This document shows positions 1 to 5,478 of a stretch of DNA of 9,178 nucleotides, in pieces. Source of the DNA: Spirochaetaceae bacterium (lineage in GTDB: Bacteria > Spirochaetota > Spirochaetia > Treponematales > Treponemataceae); the NCBI GenBank assembly GCA_031272345.1, contig JAISTZ010000164.1:1-9178 (forward strand), read 5' to 3'. How positions within the stretch are numbered: position 1 is the stretch's first letter; the number at the start of each line of letters is the position of its first letter. The notes under the pieces were generated by a model. It did no database searches. It was not told where the DNA came from and saw only the letters and a list, made by a program, of their open reading frames with translations. The position numbers and the translations under genes are program-made.

Positions 1-213
1 CGCCGGGGCAGGAACAGTTGGACGGGATGTGGGGCCTGGAGCTCCGGCGCCGGCGGGGCTGATTGCGGCAGTGGGGCCGCCGCATTTGTTGCAGAATTTG
101 CCCAGGGTTATTGCGCCGCATTTCGTGCATTTGAGGAGCTGGACTCCGCACTGGTCGCAGAAGCACGAATCATCCGGGATTTCCTGTAGACATGTTTTAC
201 TTTGACACTTCAC
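1..213 (-). CDS. N-terminal part of a zinc-ribbon protein (cut by left edge)
   Basis: The first 71 codons of a minus-strand gene, read from a GTG start at 213 with no stop before the window edge. The start is supported by an AGGAGGAG site about 9 nt upstream and by its position 29 bp after the stop of the AAA+-TIR gene. Cysteines fall in pairs or clusters at residues 3/8, 17/19/22, 29/32 and 41/44; the spacing CTKCG...FCNKCGG is typical of double zinc-ribbon domains that bind structural Zn. A Gly/Ala/Pro-rich stretch starts near residue 47, like the linker after the zinc ribbon of the preceding gene, so a further domain probably follows off-window. What that domain is cannot be told. The role is probably protein or nucleic-acid docking, inferred from the fold only. 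It is the last visible gene of the kinase operon. Confidence 0.75.
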   Translation of the reverse strand, partial: MKCQSKTCLQEIPDDSCFCDQCGVQLLKCTKCGAITLGKFCNKCGGPTAAISPAGAGAPGPTSRPTVPAPA

Positions 214-233
214 GGTTTCAGTCTCCTCCTCAC
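210..233 (-). other. Possible 7-codon leader ORF overlapping the zinc-ribbon start
   Basis: A GTG at 233 lies 5 nt after a TAGGAGG site that also contains the stop codon of the AAA+-TIR gene. It opens a seven-codon frame (VRRRLKP) whose TGA stop shares GTGA with the GTG start of the next gene at 213. Such overlaps can couple translation, but so short a frame can easily arise by chance, and the A/G-rich codons may simply be the second Shine-Dalgarno site. It is listed as a structural observation, not as a confident gene. Confidence 0.15.
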
Positions 234-242
234 GTTTACCTC

Positions 243-3200
243 CTACCCGTCTTCCCGGGCCGTCTGTATTCCGCCCTTTTCGAATGCATCATAACACTTG
301 CGGAAAAAAGTTTCCCTGTCCAACTTGAAATACTCCAGGCCCTGTATGGTGTTCAGGAACTTCAATCCGCCCTCCAGTTTGATGCTTTCAAGCCAGACCG
401 GGAGCATGGGGATGTCCTCGTTATCAGCATCGTCGATCTCCCTGATGACGTGTTTTGATTTCACCGATGAAGACGAAATGAAAACCACAAAAAGTTTGCT
501 CTTGTCCAGGGTGTTGAAAATGCTGTCCCGCCAGTTTTTACCCACTTCGATGCCTTCATCGAACCACACGGGGTAGCCCGCCTTGTGGAACTCGGAAATC
601 ACCGGAAAGACTTTGTGCGAATCCGCATGAGCGTAACTGATAAAGATATACGGCTTGTCCCCCTTGTACGCCTTGAAGGGAATCGGCGGCATCGTAACTC
701 CCTCCGCGTCAGGGTCCAGGCCGGTTTCAGGCGCCGGAGCCTCGTCCGCCGTTTCGGGCGTTTCTTCCGGTGCAGGAGGCTCCTCCTCAGGCGGCTTTAC
801 TTCAAGAGGGGCAGTTGTCCGTATCTTTGCAAGATTCGGATCAATGTCCTCAGCCTCGATAATTTTCAGTTTATCCGCCCGTTCTTCTTTTGAAAGCGCT
901 GCGAGGCGGGTGGCCAGGCGGCTGGTAACGTTCTCGAAGAAGATGCGGACCGTTCCCGCGTTGCCGAAGGTCTCGTCCTTTGTGTCGTACATGGTTTGTA
1001 TGGCAGCCTTTGCCGCGGCCTCCGCTTCGGGGGTCAGGGTGAATTTGCCCTTGGTTATCAGGGTGTTGAAAATGAGGAACAGTTCTTCGGCGCTGTAGTC
1101 CGGCAGATGGAGGAAGTGTTTGAACCTGCGCCTCATGCCGGGGTTAATCGTGTCCAGGAAGATGTCCATCTGACGCGGGTAGCCCGCCACCACGCCCACG
1201 AATTTGGTGCGGTCGTTTTCGAAGCGGGTCATCAGGGTTTCCACAGCTTCCCGGGCGTAGGAATCGATCGCGCCCCCGCCCCGGTCGATGTCGGCGAGCA
1301 CGTAGGCCTCGTCCACAAAGAGGATGCCCCCCATGGCCTCGTCGCACTTCTCGTTCACCTTGTCCTTGGACTGGCCCAGGTAGGAGCCCTTGAGGTCGTT
1401 GCCGTTGCACTCGATGACCGTGTCGTTCTTGAGGAAGCCGATCGCCTTGAAGAGGGCCCCCAGGGTGCGGATAATCGTGGTCTTTCCCGTGCCGGGGTTG
1501 CCCGTAACGACGATGTTGTTCCCTTCCCCCGCGCCCTTTGTGCCGTCCTTTTCTTCCAGCTCTTTCTGGTATTGAATCTTGTTGTAAATATCTCTGACGG
1601 TTTTTTTGATGTCCGTCATGCCCACCATGGCGTCGAGCTCCGCAAGGATTTCATCCACCGTCCGTTCTTCGTTCACCGTACCGGGGAAGTCCGCTTCGGT
1701 GATTGTGGAGAGGGCGTCCACGGTGCGCTCCTCCCCGCTCAACGCGGCGAGTCTGTCGGGCATACGGCGAATCGTTTCGTCCAGGAGATTCCGCATGGTG
1801 CGCCCGTTGGCAAAATCCTTGCCCTTGTTTTTGTAGATTTCCGCGATGACCTCTTTGGCGCGTTTTTCGCCCCCCGGAGAAAGTTTTTTGTTGTTCGCCC
1901 TGGCCATGGACGCAAAGATGGCGAAGAGCTCATCCGGGTTGTAATCCTCCAGGGTGAGGAAGTGGGTGAACCGGCTGCGGAACCCCGAGTTCGCCTCAAG
2001 GAAGTCGTCCATCTCCTTCTTGTACCCCGCGGCGATGACCACGAACTTGCCCCGGTCGTCTTCCATGCGCTTGAGGAGCTCCGCCACAGCCTCCTTGCCG
2101 AAGGAATCGTTCTCCCCGGAGCAGACCTGGTATGCCTCGTCCACGAAGAGGATGCCCCCCAGGGCCTTGTCGCAGACCTTGTTCACCAGGGGCGCGGTCT
2201 GGCCCACATAGCCCGCCACCAGGTCCGCCCTGGTCACCTCCAGGAGGTTGTCCGTGGGCAAAAGTCCCATGGTTTGGAACAGGGCGCCCAGCTTCCGGGC
2301 CACCGTGGTCTTTCCCGTGCCGGGGTTGCCGTAGAAGCACAGGTGAATCGCCTGACCCTTTGCCTCCGCGCCGCCCTTGGCTTCGATTTCCTTCTGGAGG
2401 TTGATGGTCTTTATCAGCTTACCCACTTCGTCCTTGACCGTCGCGAGGCCGACCAGGGAATTGAGTTCCCCAAGGATTTCGTCCACGGTCTTTACCCTGG
2501 GCTTTTCGTAGGGGATGTCCGCCCCTTCGATGACGGAGAGGACCTCGGCGGTGCGCTGGGCCTCCGGAAGTCTGGACACCCGGCCCGCCTGTTTGCGGAC
2601 CGTGTCGTCCATGAGGTTCCGCATGGTGCGGCCGTTGGCGAAGTCCCTGCCCTTTTTGGCGTGGATGTCCGCGACGGCCTCCTTCGCCCGCGCCTCGGCT
2701 TCCGCCGACAGGACGTACCCGTTGGACTTCACCATGGACGCGAAGATGGCGTAGAGCTCCTCGGGGGTGTAGTCCTCCAGGGTGAGGAAGTGGGTGAACC
2801 GGCTGCGGAACCCGGAGTTCGCCTCGAGGAAGTCGTCCATCTCCTTCTTGTACCCCGCGGCGATGACCACGAATTTCCCCCGGTCGTCTTCCATGCGCTT
2901 GAGGAGCTCCGCCACAGCCTCCTTGCCGAAGTTGTCGTTGTCGTCCTGGCAGACCTCATAGGCCTCGTCGATGAAGAGGATGCCCCCCATGGCCTTGTCG
3001 CAGACCGTGTTCACCAGCGGCGCGGTCTGGCCCACGTAGCCCGCCACCAGGTCCGCCCTGGTCACCTCCACGAGCTTGCTCGAGGGCAACAGGCCGATGG
3101 TCTGGAAGAGCTCGCCCAGTTTCCGGGCCACCGTGGTCTTGCCCGTGCCGGGGTTGCCGTAGAAGCAGAGGTGGATGGCCTGACCCTTGGCCTCGGCGCC

Positions 3201-4319
3201 GCCCTTTTCCTCCCGCTCTTTCTGTATCTTGATCGCCTCTGCCACCCCGCGCACCGCCTTTTTCACCGAGGCGAGGCCGATCATCCCGTCGAGGTCGCGC
3301 AGAATCTCGTCCACCGTGCGCTTCTTGTTTTTGAGGGGCAGGTCTTCGGCCAGCACGGTCCGTATGTCCACGTCCGAAAGGGACGACATATCCCCGCCGC
3401 TCAAGCTGTTCAACCGGTTGTACTGGTTGTTTTCCAGGGCGGGGATAATGTCCTTCTCGATGAGCCAGCCGTTCCGGTATTCGCAGGCCGGGTCGCCCTT
3501 GCGCTCGGCGATGTAGTCCCTGAAGTGCCCCGCCAGGGCCGCGTCGAAGATCATTTTTTTCTCGCCGAGTTTCTTCATCAGAATCAGGGTGAGGTCGTCA
3601 ATTGAAAGGTCCTTCAATTCAAAGGTCTTTGCCACCCGCTGTTTGTCTTCCGGGTTGTCCTTGAAGAAGGAATCGAAATCGCTGTTGGTTCCGATGATGA
3701 CGCAGACGCACTCGTCCTTGGTGTTGTTGAAGGCGAGGACGAGCTCGTGTATGTAGGTGAGGCAATCCTTGACGTTGTCCACCACCAGCGCGCCGGGTTT
3801 GCCCTGGGCGATGATGGTCTGGCCGATGGCGTATTGGTCCGCCGCTGTTTTGGAAAGCTGCAATGCGTCCCTGGAGGTTATGCGGGACGAGGACAGGCAG
3901 CCCCCCCTCCGCAGTTCGTCCACGAAGTAATTCGCCACCAGGGTTTTGCCCGCGCCGGTTTCGCCCCGGAACACGAACACCTGGGGCCCAACCGAGTCGC
4001 CCTTGCGCTTTTTAAAGACGATGCGGTTTTTTATCTCGGCGATTTCCTTGCGCACCCCGTCATGGCCGACAAAATCCGGGGGAATGGCGGCGGGGGCCGC
4101 AGCCGCACCGGACGAAGCAGCGGGCGGAGCCCCGGCAGCGGGCGCAGGAGCAGATGCAGCCGCGGGAGCCCCAGCGGGCGCAGGAGCAGCCGCGGGCGCT
4201 TCAGCGGGCGCAGCGGAAGCCGCCGGAGCCGGGGCGCCTTCTTCCATCATGGCGCCGCAGAACCGGCAGTAGTGTGCGATGTCCCGGTTTTCCCTGCCGC
4301 AGTTTGAACATTGTGCCAT
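243..4319 (-). CDS. Zinc ribbon - four P-loop/AAA+ modules - TIR domain protein
   Basis: A 1358-residue soluble protein. In order: zinc ribbon (C4, C7, C18, C21); Ala/Pro linker 29-80; a divergent P-loop module with Walker A GETGAGKT 119-126 and only a weak Walker B (VVDN, 179-182); three CbbX/SpoVK (CfxQ)-type AAA+ modules with Walker A GNPGTGKT at 388, 664 and 940, Walker B FIDE or FVDE ending at 452, 728 and 1004, and arginine-finger-like FRSRF/MRRRF at 504-508, 780-784 and 1062-1066; an acidic Pro/Glu linker about 1172-1210; and a TIR domain about 1220-1345 (FISYAHAD 1226-1233, VWFDEGI 1251-1257). E1294 in KHVIREIDDA sits where NAD-cleaving TIRs carry the catalytic Glu. Known: such AAA+ proteins form ATP-driven ring remodelers, and TIR domains act as NADases or assembly modules. 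Inferred: an oligomeric effector of this operon. The ATG at 4319 has AGGAGAAGGG just upstream, overlapping the previous stop. I do not recognise a named gene. Confidence 0.92.
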   Translation of the reverse strand: MAQCSNCGRENRDIAHYCRFCGAMMEEGAPAPAASAAPAEAPAAAPAPAGAPAAASAPAPAAGAPPAASSGAAAAPAAIPPDFVGHDGVRKEIAEIKNRIVFKKRKGDSVGPQVFVFRGETGAGKTLVANYFVDELRRGGCLSSSRITSRDALQLSKTAADQYAIGQTIIAQGKPGALVVDNVKDCLTYIHELVLAFNNTKDECVCVIIGTNSDFDSFFKDNPEDKQRVAKTFELKDLSIDDLTLILMKKLGEKKMIFDAALAGHFRDYIAERKGDPACEYRNGWLIEKDIIPALENNQYNRLNSLSGGDMSSLSDVDIRTVLAEDLPLKNKKRTVDEILRDLDGMIGLASVKKAVRGVAEAIKIQKEREEKGGAEAKGQAIHLCFYGNPGTGKTTVARKLGELFQTIGLLPSSKLVEVTRADLVAGYVGQTAPLVNTVCDKAMGGILFIDEAYEVCQDDNDNFGKEAVAELLKRMEDDRGKFVVIAAGYKKEMDDFLEANSGFRSRFTHFLTLEDYTPEELYAIFASMVKSNGYVLSAEAEARAKEAVADIHAKKGRDFANGRTMRNLMDDTVRKQAGRVSRLPEAQRTAEVLSVIEGADIPYEKPRVKTVDEILGELNSLVGLATVKDEVGKLIKTINLQKEIEAKGGAEAKGQAIHLCFYGNPGTGKTTVARKLGALFQTMGLLPTDNLLEVTRADLVAGYVGQTAPLVNKVCDKALGGILFVDEAYQVCSGENDSFGKEAVAELLKRMEDDRGKFVVIAAGYKKEMDDFLEANSGFRSRFTHFLTLEDYNPDELFAIFASMARANNKKLSPGGEKRAKEVIAEIYKNKGKDFANGRTMRNLLDETIRRMPDRLAALSGEERTVDALSTITEADFPGTVNEERTVDEILAELDAMVGMTDIKKTVRDIYNKIQYQKELEEKDGTKGAGEGNNIVVTGNPGTGKTTIIRTLGALFKAIGFLKNDTVIECNGNDLKGSYLGQSKDKVNEKCDEAMGGILFVDEAYVLADIDRGGGAIDSYAREAVETLMTRFENDRTKFVGVVAGYPRQMDIFLDTINPGMRRRFKHFLHLPDYSAEELFLIFNTLITKGKFTLTPEAEAAAKAAIQTMYDTKDETFGNAGTVRIFFENVTSRLATRLAALSKEERADKLKIIEAEDIDPNLAKIRTTAPLEVKPPEEEPPAPEETPETADEAPAPETGLDPDAEGVTMPPIPFKAYKGDKPYIFISYAHADSHKVFPVISEFHKAGYPVWFDEGIEVGKNWRDSIFNTLDKSKLFVVFISSSSVKSKHVIREIDDADNEDIPMLPVWLESIKLEGGLKFLNTIQGLEYFKLDRETFFRKCYDAFEKGGIQTAREDG
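1947..3208 (-). repeat. Tandem intragenic duplication encoding AAA+ modules 2 and 3
   Basis: The DNA of two adjacent AAA+ modules repeats with an offset of 828 bp (276 codons, in frame). The stretch 1947-2103 aligns without gaps to 2775-2931 with only about four differences by eye, at synonymous as well as other positions, and similarity continues to about 2380 versus 3208. The fourth module (Walker A at residue 940) keeps the same 276-residue period but has diverged at the DNA level. The near identity points to a recent in-frame duplication or gene conversion between the two modules. Confidence 0.8.
4136..4213. repeat. Short GC-rich direct repeats in the Ala/Pro linker
   Basis: An 18-bp unit, CAGCGGGCGCAGGAGCAG, occurs exactly at 4136-4153 and 4172-4189 (36 bp apart), with a 12-bp partial copy at 4202-4213. 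The repeat lies inside the AAA+-TIR gene and encodes its low-complexity Ala/Pro/Gly linker (about residues 36-61). Units are multiples of three, so slippage would change linker length without a frameshift. Confidence 0.7.
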
Positions 4320-4320
4320 G

Positions 4321-4331
4321 CCCTTCTCCTA
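4321..4331 (-). promoter_or_regulatory. Stop/Shine-Dalgarno overlap before the AAA+-TIR gene
   Basis: Read on the minus strand, TAGGAGAAGGG contains the TAG stop of the SH3 membrane protein and the ribosome site for the ATG at 4319, one base further on. The gap between the two genes is 9 bp. This supports the ATG at 4319 and suggests translational coupling. Confidence 0.7.
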
Positions 4332-5462
4332 GTTTTTGGTATTTATCTGAACCATCTCGGAGCTCACAAAACCGCGCTTGCCGTTGAACTCAACGGGAAG
4401 CCAGCCGTTCTGTTTGTCCCCGGTAACGGTGAGCACGTCTCCCTTCTTTACCTGGGTGATTACCGGGTTGTCTACGCCGGGGCCGCCCCGCACATTGAGG
4501 GCGTCACTCGTAACCGTGGCTGTGGGGCCGGCGGAGCCTTTGGGTTTAGGGGCATTGCCGCCGGTTTCCGCGACAATAAAGTCTTTGATGTTCACAACGC
4601 CGGAAACCACGCCCGGTACAAATTTCCAGGCCGAATACCCCAACACGGCCAGGCATATCAGTGGAACAATGACCGGCAGGACCTTTCCTTTTCTGTTGTA
4701 GCCCAGTGGGATTATTTTTGTTATTCCGGCGTTTACCAGCTCCCCGGCCTTGCCGCCGGCCAATCCTCCCACGCTGCCGGTTACGGCCAGTATTACAATC
4801 ATAAGAATAATCGTCCCTACCCCATGGAGGCCGGAGCGCAGCAATATGATAAATACCCCAAGCAGCCCCAGAAGGCCGCACAGGGCGCCCATCGACCCAA
4901 AAAAAAGTACATAATGTATGCTGCTCCACAGCACGGTGACTAAAAAGGCAATTATAGCGGCCAAAATCGCAAACGCGCCAATGAGCACGCCGAAGCCGGG
5001 AATTTTGCCGCCCATGCCGAAGGCATTGAGGAACCATGCCCAGTTTACGCAGAAAAAAAGCACGGCAATATCCACGGCCAGGCTCAGAAGCACCATGCAG
5101 GGCCGTTTCAATTTTCCCGATATTTGGCCCTGTTTCGTTTCCGTGACAACCGTTGCCTGGGGTTCCGCAAGTTTTATTTGCCCATCCAGGTCAGCCAGGG
5201 CGGTGCGAATTTCTTTTTCCAGGGAGTAGAGTTGGGAAAACCCCAGGTTATTGCTGACCCCGGCATCAACGCATCGTCTGATGGAACTGTCTTTGTCTTT
5301 GGCAAAGAACTGGATCATGTGTCTTTGCCGCGCCCCGTTGTAGTCCGAGACAAGTTTTTTGTGGAGACCGCGGACCGTGTCGTAGACGCCCTTCTGTTGT
5401 TCGTTCCGCTCGCCCTCGATAATGGCGTCAACCACATCAAGCAGTGCATCGTTAAGTTTCAT
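4329..5462 (-). CDS. Membrane protein with about five TM segments and C-terminal bacterial SH3 domain
   Basis: 377 residues from the ATG at 5462. Residues 1-119 are soluble and mostly helical, with a possible coiled coil near 78-100. Hydrophobic segments lie at about 121-147, 159-180, 182-208, 212-234 and 261-279, and a Gly/Pro/Lys linker at 301-313 leads to an SH3_3-type domain at 314-374 (ALNVRGGPG at 321-329, NGWLPV 352-357, RGFV 363-366). Basic residues before TM1 (KLKR 117-120) and between TM4 and TM5 (K238 to K260) suggest N-terminus inside and SH3 outside, by the positive-inside rule. Bacterial SH3 domains often bind peptidoglycan or peptides, so this is plausibly the envelope sensor or anchor of the kinase operon (inference). 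No enzyme motif is seen. The frame stays open upstream to 5564, but that extension lies within the kinase gene and lacks a better ribosome site. Confidence 0.85.
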   Translation of the reverse strand: MKLNDALLDVVDAIIEGERNEQQKGVYDTVRGLHKKLVSDYNGARQRHMIQFFAKDKDSSIRRCVDAGVSNNLGFSQLYSLEKEIRTALADLDGQIKLAEPQATVVTETKQGQISGKLKRPCMVLLSLAVDIAVLFFCVNWAWFLNAFGMGGKIPGFGVLIGAFAILAAIIAFLVTVLWSSIHYVLFFGSMGALCGLLGLLGVFIILLRSGLHGVGTIILMIVILAVTGSVGGLAGGKAGELVNAGITKIIPLGYNRKGKVLPVIVPLICLAVLGYSAWKFVPGVVSGVVNIKDFIVAETGGNAPKPKGSAGPTATVTSDALNVRGGPGVDNPVITQVKKGDVLTVTGDKQNGWLPVEFNGKRGFVSSEMVQINTKN

Positions 5463-5471
5463 CGTTCCCTT

Positions 5472-5478
5472 CCTCCTA
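5472..5478 (-). promoter_or_regulatory. TAGGAGG stop/Shine-Dalgarno that fixes the start of the SH3 protein
   Basis: On the minus strand the kinase ends in TAG (5478-5476), and the same bases form TAGGAGG, 9 nt before the ATG at 5462. The intergenic gap is 13 bp. This favours the 377-residue start over the longer open frame that begins inside the kinase gene. Confidence 0.75.

Noticed and set aside
996..3605. 869-residue open frame on the plus strand
   Set aside because: It is the antisense shadow of the AAA+-TIR gene in GC-rich DNA. The translation is low-complexity and rich in V, H, G, E and R with no family motif, and the opposite strand encodes clear AAA+ domains over the same span.
4311..4943. 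210-residue plus-strand open frame
   Set aside because: Antisense to the SH3 membrane protein, with no motif or upstream ribosome site.
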